The notes under the pieces were generated by a model. The model worked only from the letters and a program-made list of their open reading frames with translations. It had not been told where the DNA came from and ran no database searches. The translations under genes and the position numbers were made by a program. From the NCBI GenBank assembly GCA_036267955.1, contig DATAVB010000116.1, forward strand, positions 27,368 to 91,367: DNA of 64,000 nt, in the 5' to 3' direction. The DNA comes from DATAVB01 sp036267955 (GTDB lineage Bacteria > Actinomycetota > Actinomycetes > Mycobacteriales > QHCD01). Numbering within the stretch: the stretch's first letter is position 1; every line of letters begins with the position of its first letter. Below, in pieces: positions 32,111-40,307 of the stretch.

Positions 32111-35058
32111 TCGCGGCCGGCGGGCTCGCAGCCGTCCTCGGCCGCCAATTCATCGGCCCGGTCGGGATGCCGCAGCGCCTCGGCCGCCGCCGTCCGACAA
32201 TCCCACCGGCCCAGCCGCCAGGCCAGCGCCCGTCCCAGCGCGTCCGCTCCGGCGGCGGCGTCGACGTGATCCACACCTGCCGCCGGCCACCACGGCACCG
32301 GCTTGCCGGCCACGGTTAGTCCACTGTGGACTTCGACTGTCGCGTCAGGCACCGCTCCGGCGCAGCGGGCCGCCGCCAGCGCAACGCCGTCGACGGCCGA
32401 CCACGGGCCCGGGTCGCCGGCCGCATCCGGGCCGACCACGTCCAGCTGCCCCGACGCGAGTGGCGCGTCCAGCAGATCGGCCACCGCCTCGGCCGCGCCG
32501 CCCGCGGGCACCAACGGGTGCGACAGGAGCGGCAGTACGAACGGGCAGTCGAGCACCACGACGGAGTCGGCCGGTACCACGCGGTCGGCCGCGACGCGGA
32601 CCCACTCAGGTCGGTCGAGAGCGAAATCCCTTGCCGCGACGGCAATCCGGGCGTAGATGTCGCGCAGCGCGGCGGCCGGCACCGTCCGGTCCGGGTCGCC
32701 CAGCCGGCGCAGCAGGTCGGGCAGAGCATCGATATCGGCCAGTACGTCGGCCAGTCCGGTCCGCACCCCGGTGAGCTCGGCCAGCGCGTCGTCCACCGGC
32801 GCGAGGTCGTACAGTCCGGCCAACTCGCCAGCCGCCGCGGTCCGCAGCCGGTCCGGCCGCTGACCGTCCAGCACCGGATGGGTCCGCAGCCACCACCGGG
32901 TGTACGACGGGACGTCCACAGTCCGGCCGTCGTCGAGGGCCGCGCGGGCCGGCGCGAGCACCACCGAACGCAACTCCCGGCCGCCGAGCAGGTCCAGCGC
33001 GGCCGGCCAGGCATCGAGCCGGATCAGCTCTAGGTCCCGGATCGCGGCGACCCCGGACACCAGCGCGTGCCCATCGACCGCGTCGAGCACCGCGTCGTAC
33101 CACTCCGACTCGCCGTCCAGCTCGAGGTCGGCGTCCGCCGGATCGACGTCATCGGCATGCAGTATGGCGAATCCGCGTAGCACGCCGACCGCTTCGAGGG
33201 CCGCTGGTCCATACCGTTCCAGCAGCTCCGCATCGGGCCGGCCGAACGGCGCGTCATCCTCGACCAGGTCGGCCAACTCGCCGTCGGGCAGCAGCAGTTC
33301 GCCGGCCGGGTACCAGTCGCCGTCGGAGCCGGGGAGCGCCAACTGGGACAACCACGGCAGCTCGCCGACACCGGTGCCGGCCGCTGCAACCAGACCCAGT
33401 ACCGCTTCCATCAGCGGTTCGGGATCCTCCTCGTCCACGGAGATCTCGACCTGCGCCGCGATCCGGTCGTCGGCAAGCAGACCGTGCGCGGTCGCCGACA
33501 GGGCGCCCAACCGTTCCAACAGTGGATGCACCGCGGCGCGGGCCACGACGCGCAGACCCAGCGCATCGAGCGGTGGCAGCTCGACGTCGGGCAGCAACAG
33601 ACCGCGCGGGCCGGTCACCGTACGCCCGTCGCTCAGCGGAACGGGCAGCCCTTCCAGCGCCTCCCGGTCCGGCGACTCGGAAAGCGCGTCGTACATCGCG
33701 TGCCACCACGACGGCGGTCTGTCCACAGTTGACAAAGTTTCGACCAGCTCGGCGCCGGCAAGCCGCCGCACCCGCAGCGCGCGCAATGCACCAGACCACC
33801 GCGCGGTCGACCACTCAGCCGGCAGCAGTCCATTGAGGACATCCGCGAAGGCGGCCGGGGCGGCCCCGTCCAGGGCCACCGCGTCGGCCGGCGCCACCAC
33901 CGTCTCATCCACTGTGGAGAGAAAGGCGGTTTGGCGGAGCAGATCGAGTGTGGCCCGCACCAACGCGCCGTCGAAGGCCGAGGCGGCCAGGGTCGGCCGC
34001 GGCACCAGACCGAGCACCTCGGGTACGGCGCTGAATGCGGTCAGCAGCGCGGCATAGCCGGCCGCGGCCCGGTCGATCAGATGGTCGGTGAGCGGGCCCG
34101 GCGCGACATGCCGGCGGTCCGGGTCGAGTGGGATCGTGGCGATCAGCCGGGCCGGCAGCGACACCGGCTCGTCGCTCGGCGTCGGCGCATTCAGTACACC
34201 GTCGGTCACCGGCGCCGGCGTCCCGTCGGCACCGAGCGGAACCGCCCAGGTCACCGTCCACGCGTCGCGGTCCCGTTCCTCGGTCGGCCGCCCGGCCAGC
34301 AGTTCGGCCGGGATCGTGCCCGACGCCTCGTGCAGCCGCCACCGGTTCGTGCGATCCCCGTCGGTCAGGTCGACCTCGGCACCGTCGCGGTGGGCGCTCA
34401 GCACCCGGTCGCCGAGCTGCAGCCGCTGCAGGCCGGGCAGCCCGAGCAACAACTCCGCCGGCACCGCCTGCAGCGCCGCGGCGACCAGATCGACCGCGTC
34501 GGGACGGATCGGGAGTACGACCTCGGTGTCGAAGCCGTCCGGCACCTGCGCGTCCGCCGGCCACGGCAGCCGCAGCGCCGGTACGCCGCCGTCCCGGAGC
34601 GCCAACTCCTCCGCGAGAGTGGGAAGTTCGCTCACCACCCGCGCCGTTTCCGAGCGCGAGAACCGGACCCCGCCGGTCTTCGAATGCACCTCGGGCTCGT
34701 CACAGACCGCCAGTACGGCGGCGAATCCGACGCCGAACCGGCCGACCGTCGCCGCGCCGCGTTTCGCCGAGGCCCGCAGGGTGGCCAACGCCTGCACGCC
34801 GTCGGCCTCCAGCGGTGCGCCGACATTGGCGGCCCGGAGCACCGCGCCGTCGAAGGTCAGCCGCAGCGAGCCGGGAATGCCAGACCGGACGGCGGCATCG
34901 GCCGCGTTCTGCGCCAATTCGACGACGAGCCGGTCGCGGTAGCCGCCGAGGGCGTAGTCCTCCTCGGCGTTGGCGTCCTCCCGGAACCGGGCCGGCGACG
35001 CGGCCCAGGCCGCCAGGACCCGCTGCCGGATCTCGGCCGTGCCGAACGGATCGGCCAC
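32107..35058 (-). CDS. sacsin-like N-terminal GHKL ATPase domain protein
   Basis: A 983-residue protein with an N-terminal Hsp90/sacsin-like ATP-binding domain. Seen: VVELAQNAADAAVR at 45-58 (Bergerat N-box with Glu47, Asn51 and Asp54), AANVGAPLEADGV at 77-88 in place of the DxGxG box, and KRGAATVGRFGVGFAAVL at 99-116 (G2 box). The remaining 800 residues are acidic, Leu/Ala/Asp-rich and have no recognisable domain; no signal or membrane segment. GTG at 35058 is one base past the TGA of DUF3027, so the two genes form an operon. Function unknown in actinobacteria; a chaperone-like role is inference. One exact TCCACAGTGGA palindrome lies inside (33908). Confidence 0.85.
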   Translation of the reverse strand: MADPFGTAEIRQRVLAAWAASPARFREDANAEEDYALGGYRDRLVVELAQNAADAAVRSGIPGSLRLTFDGAVLRAANVGAPLEADGVQALATLRASAKRGAATVGRFGVGFAAVLAVCDEPEVHSKTGGVRFSRSETARVVSELPTLAEELALRDGGVPALRLPWPADAQVPDGFDTEVVLPIRPDAVDLVAAALQAVPAELLLGLPGLQRLQLGDRVLSAHRDGAEVDLTDGDRTNRWRLHEASGTIPAELLAGRPTEERDRDAWTVTWAVPLGADGTPAPVTDGVLNAPTPSDEPVSLPARLIATIPLDPDRRHVAPGPLTDHLIDRAAAGYAALLTAFSAVPEVLGLVPRPTLAASAFDGALVRATLDLLRQTAFLSTVDETVVAPADAVALDGAAPAAFADVLNGLLPAEWSTARWSGALRALRVRRLAGAELVETLSTVDRPPSWWHAMYDALSESPDREALEGLPVPLSDGRTVTGPRGLLLPDVELPPLDALGLRVVARAAVHPLLERLGALSATAHGLLADDRIAAQVEISVDEEDPEPLMEAVLGLVAAAGTGVGELPWLSQLALPGSDGDWYPAGELLLPDGELADLVEDDAPFGRPDAELLERYGPAALEAVGVLRGFAILHADDVDPADADLELDGESEWYDAVLDAVDGHALVSGVAAIRDLELIRLDAWPAALDLLGGRELRSVVLAPARAALDDGRTVDVPSYTRWWLRTHPVLDGQRPDRLRTAAAGELAGLYDLAPVDDALAELTGVRTGLADVLADIDALPDLLRRLGDPDRTVPAAALRDIYARIAVAARDFALDRPEWVRVAADRVVPADSVVVLDCPFVLPLLSHPLVPAGGAAEAVADLLDAPLASGQLDVVGPDAAGDPGPWSAVDGVALAAARCAGAVPDATVEVHSGLTVAGKPVPWWPAAGVDHVDAAAGADALGRALAWRLGRWDCRTAAAEALRHPDRADELAAEDGCEPAGRD
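32319..32331. repeat. GTCCACTGTGGAC palindrome (exact copy)
   Basis: An exact 13-base copy inside the large ATPase gene, read there in the frame Val-His-Ser-Gly, unlike most coding copies, which read Ser-Thr-Val-Asp. Confidence 0.8.
33908..33918. repeat. TCCACTGTGGA palindrome (exact copy)
   Basis: An exact copy inside the large ATPase gene. On the coding strand it reads TCC ACA GTG GA, coding Ser-Thr-Val-Asp with a Thr codon (ACA) that is unusual in this GC-rich DNA. Confidence 0.8.
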
Positions 35059-35059
35059 G

Positions 35060-35920
35060 TCAGTCGTGGCCGAGCTCGCCGGTGGCGGAGCCGTCCTCCT
35101 CGGCCGGATCCGTGGCCGCTTCGACGGAATCAGCCGGCTGGCGGGGCTCGATGTCCATCGCCCGGTCGTCGTAGACCGGCGCCGGCTCCACGGCCGCCGG
35201 CATTTCGACGAGCACTTCGGAGTGCGCGCCGCAGCCGTAGTCGGCCGCCACCACCTTGCCGTCGGTCGGCGCGAACTCGTTGCCACAGACGCCGAAGGCG
35301 GGACGCAGCCAGCCCGCGACCTGCAGGTAGAAGCCACAGGCCGCACATTTCGCCGGCGCATGCGAGGCCATCGCGGTACGCGGACCGGTCTCGGAGTTGC
35401 GCCACCGCTCGGCGGTGTCCTCCCGGCCGACCCGGGACATCACCCGCACCCGACCCAGGCCGACCTCCAGCGCGACGTCTTCGACCGCGGGGTCGTCGGA
35501 CTGGACGTAGGCCGGCACCAGCCGCTCGTCGTCCGGTGCGGCGGGCAGCAGATCGCCGACGCCGAGGTCGCCGGGCTGCAGCCGCTCGCTCCACGGCAGC
35601 CATTCCGGCGCGAGCAGGGCTCCGGCACCGGGTAGCAGAACGACCTCATCAATGGTGACGCTCTTGGCGCGGGACGCCCGGACCACCGTCACGGCCCATC
35701 GCCAGCCGTCGTACCCGGGCAGGGTCGAGGCGAAGAAGTGCTGCACGACCCGCTGCCCCAGCGCCTCGAGGCCGAGATGCTCGCCGACCGCCGAGCCGCC
35801 CTCGGCGACCGCCGCGGCCCGGGCCAACTCGACCGCGTCGGCGCAGGACTTGTCGACGGCGCTGCGGGATGCCGCCGTGCTACGGGCGGTCGGGGTGCGA
35901 GGTGCGGTTCGCGTTGCCAC
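35060..35920 (-). CDS. DUF3027 domain protein
   Basis: A 286-residue protein of the actinobacterial DUF3027 family, function unknown. Seen: a basic N-terminal 20 residues, the conserved core FASTLPGYDGWRWAVTVVR, VLLPGAGALLAPEWLPW and RLQPGDLGVGDLLPA, and a possible zinc site in the last third: CAACGFYLQ, VCGNEF and YGCGAHSEV (four or more Cys). The tail is acidic. GTG at 35920 follows GGAG. It is the first gene of a two-gene operon with the sacsin-like ATPase one base downstream, so the two probably act together. Confidence 0.85.
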   Translation of the reverse strand: MATRTAPRTPTARSTAASRSAVDKSCADAVELARAAAVAEGGSAVGEHLGLEALGQRVVQHFFASTLPGYDGWRWAVTVVRASRAKSVTIDEVVLLPGAGALLAPEWLPWSERLQPGDLGVGDLLPAAPDDERLVPAYVQSDDPAVEDVALEVGLGRVRVMSRVGREDTAERWRNSETGPRTAMASHAPAKCAACGFYLQVAGWLRPAFGVCGNEFAPTDGKVVAADYGCGAHSEVLVEMPAAVEPAPVYDDRAMDIEPRQPADSVEAATDPAEEDGSATGELGHD

Positions 35921-36262
35921 GGCTCCATGATGACGCACCGCCTGCGTACCCGTTGCGGCGGCGTCGACCTTCCGGCCGGCCCGGACACCGCCGACCGGCC
36001 GACTCCTGACAGTAGTCGGCCGGAAACCGCATTCCCGATTCACTCACAATGCGCATTCGCAATTTCACGGATCGTGGCAGTTTCACGTTTTAAGCTGACC
36101 AATTTCCGACACTGACGCATTTTCGCTATCACAGGTATTGACACGGACGGACACCGGGCAATTAACTCTCCTCGGACGCCATCGGAGACGCTCCCATTCC
36201 AATCGCAGCGGGACATTCCGCGATACCTGCTGCGCTTTTTCGTTCACAGTGGGGAGCCGCGG
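35921..36262. other. A/T-richer intergenic region with promoter candidate
   Basis: No gene is visible in these 342 bases between the divergent DUF3027 and GH99-like genes. Base composition drops clearly below that of the neighbours from about 36030. A promoter candidate for the GH99-like gene is TTGACA at 36138-36143 with TTAACT at 36162-36167 (18-base spacer). Confidence 0.5.
36138..36167 (+). promoter_or_regulatory. putative sigma-70 promoter
   Basis: A perfect TTGACA, an 18-base spacer and TTAACT lie about 95 bases before the GH99-like ATG. The -35 box is unusually good for this genome; the -10 box is weak. Confidence 0.45.
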
Positions 36263-37234
36263 ATGAATAAGGCACTGAGGGTGCGGCTATCGCTACTATT
36301 CGTGACCGTATTGACGTTATTCACCTTCAATATCAGTCCACAAGCGACATCCGCGCAGCCGAAACCCGCATCGGTCGCGACTCCGCAGGCGCTGCCCTGC
36401 CCGCCGCATGCGACCTCTCCGGTCACGGCAAAAACGGCCGCCCAGAAAGTGCAGCCGCATTTCCCGATCCGGGCCGCGTTCTATTACGGCTGGACCTCCC
36501 GGAGTTCGCATTACCATCCGACGTACGGATCGGACGATCCGTGCATACATGGTGACGCTCCGAAACGGACGATCAGCCAAATGCAGTATGCCCAACTCGA
36601 CGCCGGAATCGCTTCCTGGATGGGGCGCGGCAGCCCGTCGGACCGCCGATTCCCCGCCGAACTGCGCGCCGCCGACGGCACCGGTTTCAAGTGGAGCCTC
36701 TATTACGAGCCGGCCGGACAGTCGATCCGCGGAATAGGCGATGACCTGAATTACATCGCCCGGCATTACACCCGGGACCGGAATTTCCTGCGGGTCGACG
36801 GCAAGCCCGTGCTATTCGTCTGGGCCGGCGGCTCGAACAACTGCAGCCTCACCCACCGGTGGACGTCCGTCAACAAAGGACGGTTCTATCTGGTGATGAA
36901 GGACTACTACCACTGGCAGAATTGCCATTACCAACCGACCAGCTGGCACGCGTACGGTCCGGCCAGCGAACGACTGTCGGTCGGCGCGCACGCCTATTCG
37001 ATTTCGCCGGGATTCTGGCGTAACGGAGATGCCCATTCGACGCTGGCCCGCAGCACGAAGAACTGGGCCGCCGCGGTGCGTTCCATGGTGGCCAGCAAGG
37101 CGCATTGGCAGCTCATCACGACATTCGACGAATGGGGTGAGAACACCGCCGTGGAAAGCGCCACTGAATGGCACAGCAGCAGTAAACGCGGCCGGTATCT
37201 GGACCTACTTCGACAATATCTGCGTGGGCATTGA
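36263..37234 (+). CDS. secreted GH99-like (endo-mannosidase-like) protein
   Basis: A 323-residue exported protein with a TIM-barrel fold of the GH99/WbsX-like type. Seen: a signal peptide (basic MNKALRVRLS, hydrophobic 10-24, probable cleavage near ATSA-Q at 31), FYYGW at 73-77, the stretch AQLDAGIASWMGRGSPSDRR, FKWSLYYEP, KPVLFVWAG and TTFDEWGEN at about 286-294, the strand that carries acidic residues in GH99 and related enzymes. Two internal Cys pairs may form disulfides. GGGGAG lies seven bases before the ATG. Glycan substrate unknown. The first 100 bases and the upstream region are A/T-richer than the neighbours, which may reflect transfer. Confidence 0.8.
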   Translation: MNKALRVRLSLLFVTVLTLFTFNISPQATSAQPKPASVATPQALPCPPHATSPVTAKTAAQKVQPHFPIRAAFYYGWTSRSSHYHPTYGSDDPCIHGDAPKRTISQMQYAQLDAGIASWMGRGSPSDRRFPAELRAADGTGFKWSLYYEPAGQSIRGIGDDLNYIARHYTRDRNFLRVDGKPVLFVWAGGSNNCSLTHRWTSVNKGRFYLVMKDYYHWQNCHYQPTSWHAYGPASERLSVGAHAYSISPGFWRNGDAHSTLARSTKNWAAAVRSMVASKAHWQLITTFDEWGENTAVESATEWHSSSKRGRYLDLLRQYLRGH

Positions 37235-37239
37235 GCGGG

Positions 37240-37812
37240 TCAGCGCAGCCGCAGCACGTTCCCGGTGACCAGGTCGGCGGCGTCGGAGAGGAGAAAGTCG
37301 ATGACCTCGGCGACCTGGTCCGGGGTGGCGACATGGACGTGGTCGTCGCTGGCGCGGACCGACTCCCGGACCGCGTCGGTGACCCACCCGGTGTCGGTGA
37401 CCGGCGGATAGACGACGTTCGCGGTGATGCCCAGGCCGGCCAGCTCGACCGAGGCCGCCGCGGGAGTGAAGGTGTCCTGGACCCACCCGGTGGCGTTGTT
37501 GACCAGGATGTCCACCGGACCCAGTTCGGCCTCGGCCCGGTCGAAGAGAGCCGCGGCCGCGCCCGGCTCAGACAGGTCGGCTTCCACCGCCACCGCGCGC
37601 CCGCTGGCCGCGCAGATCTCCGCCGCGACCGCGTCCGCGGTGGCGGCACGGTGCCGCCGGTAGGCCTCCGGGGTGGCCGGGTCGACCGGATCCTCAACCC
37701 GTAGATAGGTCAGCAGCACATCCACACCGCGAGCCCCCAACCGTCGGGCGACGGCCGCACCGATGCCGTGGTTGGCGCCGGTCACCAGGGCAACCCTCGA
37801 TATTTTCTGCAC
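37240..37812 (-). CDS. SDR family protein lacking its active-site segment
   Basis: A 190-residue relative of FabG-like short-chain dehydrogenases, about 60-70 residues shorter than the usual 250. The N-terminal half is intact (VALVTGANHGIGAAVARRLG, then DILVNNATGWVQDTF at about 101-115) and the C-terminal part is normal (SVELAGLGITANVVYPPVTDTG, then LVTGNVLRLR), but the segment between, which carries the catalytic Ser and YxxxK, is missing. The join lies near residues 117-121 and keeps the frame. It should bind cofactor poorly and cannot catalyse the standard reaction. Probably a recently damaged gene still open. GTG at 37812 is the start. Confidence 0.85.
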   Translation of the reverse strand: MQKISRVALVTGANHGIGAAVARRLGARGVDVLLTYLRVEDPVDPATPEAYRRHRAATADAVAAEICAASGRAVAVEADLSEPGAAAALFDRAEAELGPVDILVNNATGWVQDTFTPAAASVELAGLGITANVVYPPVTDTGWVTDAVRESVRASDDHVHVATPDQVAEVIDFLLSDAADLVTGNVLRLR

Positions 37813-37933
37813 CCATCGTCGTGAATCCGCGGCCCGGGCGGGCGGCGGATCGTCACGCTACCGGCCGATCGATCCTGACGCCGACCATAAATCCGCATGG
37901 TGCGCACGACAGTCCGGGCCCGGTTGCGGCAGG

Positions 37934-39628
37934 ATGGTAGCCGTGACCTTGCCCGGCTTCCCACCTTCTCCCCGCCACCCCGGCGGGGAGAAGCACGCGA
38001 CGCCGCGCGACGGGGACACCAGACCGCTCGGCCCGCCCGCCGCACCACGCGCCGACCGCCCGCAGCCGGGCCCGCAGGACGCCGAGAACAACCGGCCCGG
38101 GCAGCAGCCGCCGACGTACGAGCCGCATCCCGCCATCGGCACCCGCGAGCCCAAGATCACGGTCACCCGGGTCGCGGCCAGCCGAGCCAAGCAGCTGTCC
38201 CAACGGACGGTCACCCGGATCAACGACGCAAGCCGGGCGTACGGCGCCGAGCTCTCCGGGCTGACCAAGCTCATCTGGCTCAACGTCGTCCAGACCGGCG
38301 CGGACGCGATGATCACCGTCGCGCTGGCCAACACGATCTTCTTCTCCGCCGCGACCAGCCAGCAGCGCGGCAACGTCGCGCTCTACCTGGCGATCACGAT
38401 GGCTCCGTTCGCGATCATCGCCCCCATCATCGGCCCGCTGCTGGACAAGCTGCAGCACGGCCGTCGCTATGCCCTGGCCGGCACGATGATCGGCCGTGGC
38501 GTGCTCGCCTGGGTGATGGCGCAGAACTTCCACAACGTCGGGCTCTACCCGGCGGTGCTCGGCTTCCTGGTGCTGTCGAAGGCGTACAACGTGCTGAAGG
38601 CAGCCTGCGTACCTCGGGTGCTGCCCGAGCGGCTGACGCTGGTCAGCACCAACGCGCGGCTGTCCATCTTCGCCCTCGGCGGCACCACGCTCGGCGGTGG
38701 TCTGGCGGCGGGGATCATCAAGCTCGGCGACAGTTCGTGGGCCCTGCGGGTCACCACCGCGGTATTCATCGCCGCGGCCGTGCTCGCCCTGCGGCTGCCC
38801 AAGCACGTGGATTCCGCCCGCGGCGAGCGGGTGGCCACCCTCCGCGCGGCTGACGGATCGCGGACCAGACGCACCCTGGGCCGGCCGGTCATCACCGCGC
38901 TGCAGGGCATGGCCGCGCTCCGTGGCCTGTCCGGTTTCCTGACGCTGTTCCTGGCCTTCCTGCTGCAGCACAAGTACCACGGCTTCGAGGCCGCGGTGGC
39001 GCTCGGCTCGCTCGCCGTGGCCGCCGGTGGCGGCAGCTTCCTCGGTACGGCCGCCGGGGCGCGGCTCAAGCTGTCCCGGCCCGACCGCGTGGTGTTGCTG
39101 TGCGCCTGGGCGGCAGCCGCGATGTGCGCGCTGACCGCGATCATCTACAACGTCGAGTTCGCGGTGGCCACCGCGCTGGTCGCCGGCATCGCCAACAGTC
39201 TCAGCAAGCTGTCGGTGGACGCCATCATCCAGCGCGACGTGCCCGACGCGATGCGCGCGTCGGCCTTCGGCCGGTCGGAAACGGTGCTGCAGCTGGCCTG
39301 GGTCGTCGGTGGCGCGATCGGGATCGCGCTGCCGCTGAACGGCCGGCTCGGATTCGGGGTCGCCGCGGCCATTCTCGCCGGCGCCGTCGCCCTGGTGATG
39401 TTCACCGAACGGGGCGGGCAGTTGCCGCGTCGGCACGGCCGGGCGCCGGTCGGCAGTCGGGGCGGACCCGGCGGCGCACCATCAGCACCACCACCGTCAG
39501 CGCCACCGCCCTCGTGGCCGGACGACCGCCGAGGGCCGCCCGGAGCAGGCACCATCGATCACCGCACCGCCGATCACCGCACCGCCGACCGCCAGCAACC
39601 GCGCCAGCAACCCCGCCGGCCGCGCTGA
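37934..39628 (+). CDS. MFS transporter with disordered tails
   Basis: A 564-residue membrane protein. Seen: a 75-residue proline-rich cytoplasmic N-terminus, KITVTRVAASRAKQLSQRTV, GLTKLIWLNVVQTGADAMITV in helix 1, about twelve helices, IIGPLLDKLQHGRRYAL (motif A-like), DVPDAMRASAFGRSETVLQL, and a Pro/Arg/Gln-rich C-terminal tail with DHRTA repeats. The family is actinobacterial and matches in place the MFS protein Rv0876c of M. tuberculosis (recalled). ATG at 37934 has GGCAGG; GTG at 37943 with AGGATGG is an alternative. Substrate unknown. Confidence 0.87.
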   Translation: MVAVTLPGFPPSPRHPGGEKHATPRDGDTRPLGPPAAPRADRPQPGPQDAENNRPGQQPPTYEPHPAIGTREPKITVTRVAASRAKQLSQRTVTRINDASRAYGAELSGLTKLIWLNVVQTGADAMITVALANTIFFSAATSQQRGNVALYLAITMAPFAIIAPIIGPLLDKLQHGRRYALAGTMIGRGVLAWVMAQNFHNVGLYPAVLGFLVLSKAYNVLKAACVPRVLPERLTLVSTNARLSIFALGGTTLGGGLAAGIIKLGDSSWALRVTTAVFIAAAVLALRLPKHVDSARGERVATLRAADGSRTRRTLGRPVITALQGMAALRGLSGFLTLFLAFLLQHKYHGFEAAVALGSLAVAAGGGSFLGTAAGARLKLSRPDRVVLLCAWAAAAMCALTAIIYNVEFAVATALVAGIANSLSKLSVDAIIQRDVPDAMRASAFGRSETVLQLAWVVGGAIGIALPLNGRLGFGVAAAILAGAVALVMFTERGGQLPRRHGRAPVGSRGGPGGAPSAPPPSAPPPSWPDDRRGPPGAGTIDHRTADHRTADRQQPRQQPRRPR

Positions 39629-39645
39629 CCAGAACCGGCCAGCGC
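39622..39645. terminator. possible bidirectional terminator
   Basis: GCGCTGACC at 39622-39630 and GGCCAGCGC at 39637-39645 form a 9-base stem with one mismatch and a six-base loop, overlapping the stops of the convergent MFS and cold-shock genes. No T run. Confidence 0.45.
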
Positions 39646-40028
39646 TAGCCCTCGAGGTCGGTGGCCACCGCACGCAGCAGCGTCGCCATCTTGCGGGCGA
39701 TCGGACGGTCGGGGTAGCGGCCGCGGCGCAGCGTGTTGGAGACGCCGTCCAGCAGCTTGATCACGTCCTCGACGATGACGGTCATCTCGTCCGGCGACTT
39801 GCGCTGCGCGGCGGAGACCGACGGCAGCGGATCCAGCACCCGTACCGACAGCGCCTGCTCGCCCCGCCGACCCTCGGCGACGCCGAATTCGACCCGCTGC
39901 CCAGGTTTCAGCTCGGTCACGCCGTTGGGGAGCGCGTCCCGGTGCACAAAGACATCGGGGCCGCCCTCGCGGGAGAGGAAGCCGAAGCCTTTCTCCGCAC
40001 TGAACCACTTGACCTTGCCGCTGGGCAC
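39645..40028 (-). CDS. cold-shock domain protein with C-terminal extension
   Basis: A 127-residue nucleic-acid chaperone. Seen: the cold-shock domain (1-65) with GKVKWFSAEKGFGFLS (RNP1) and DVFVHRDAL (RNP2), then a 60-residue extension with PDEMTVIVEDVIKLLDGVS and KMATLLRAVATDLEG. The extended form is like CspB of M. tuberculosis (Rv0871, recalled), which sits in the same neighbourhood. GTG at 40028 gives VPSGKVKWF. Divergent from the DUF3352 gene, with 279 bases between; no clear cold-box element was recognised there. Confidence 0.94.
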   Translation of the reverse strand: MPSGKVKWFSAEKGFGFLSREGGPDVFVHRDALPNGVTELKPGQRVEFGVAEGRRGEQALSVRVLDPLPSVSAAQRKSPDEMTVIVEDVIKLLDGVSNTLRRGRYPDRPIARKMATLLRAVATDLEG

Positions 40029-40307
40029 GGTTTGCCTCGCTCGCTGAAGTATGGGGACGGATGCCGGACGTACGTCGCCACGGTGCGACTGAATTGCCAG
40101 ACGCTACAGGCTAGCCGGCTCATGCCGATCGCACCGCCGGATAACTGCTGTTCGGCTCTTATTTCGCCCGGGAAGCGCGTTCGACCCGGGAGCAGGTAGA
40201 ACCTCACCTATCCTCAAGACCCGGTGGAACCGGAGCCTCCATCGACACGTCGACTACGGCGATAAGCGATCGCCACGTTGGGATACTACGATGACCCGGA
40301 TAATACG

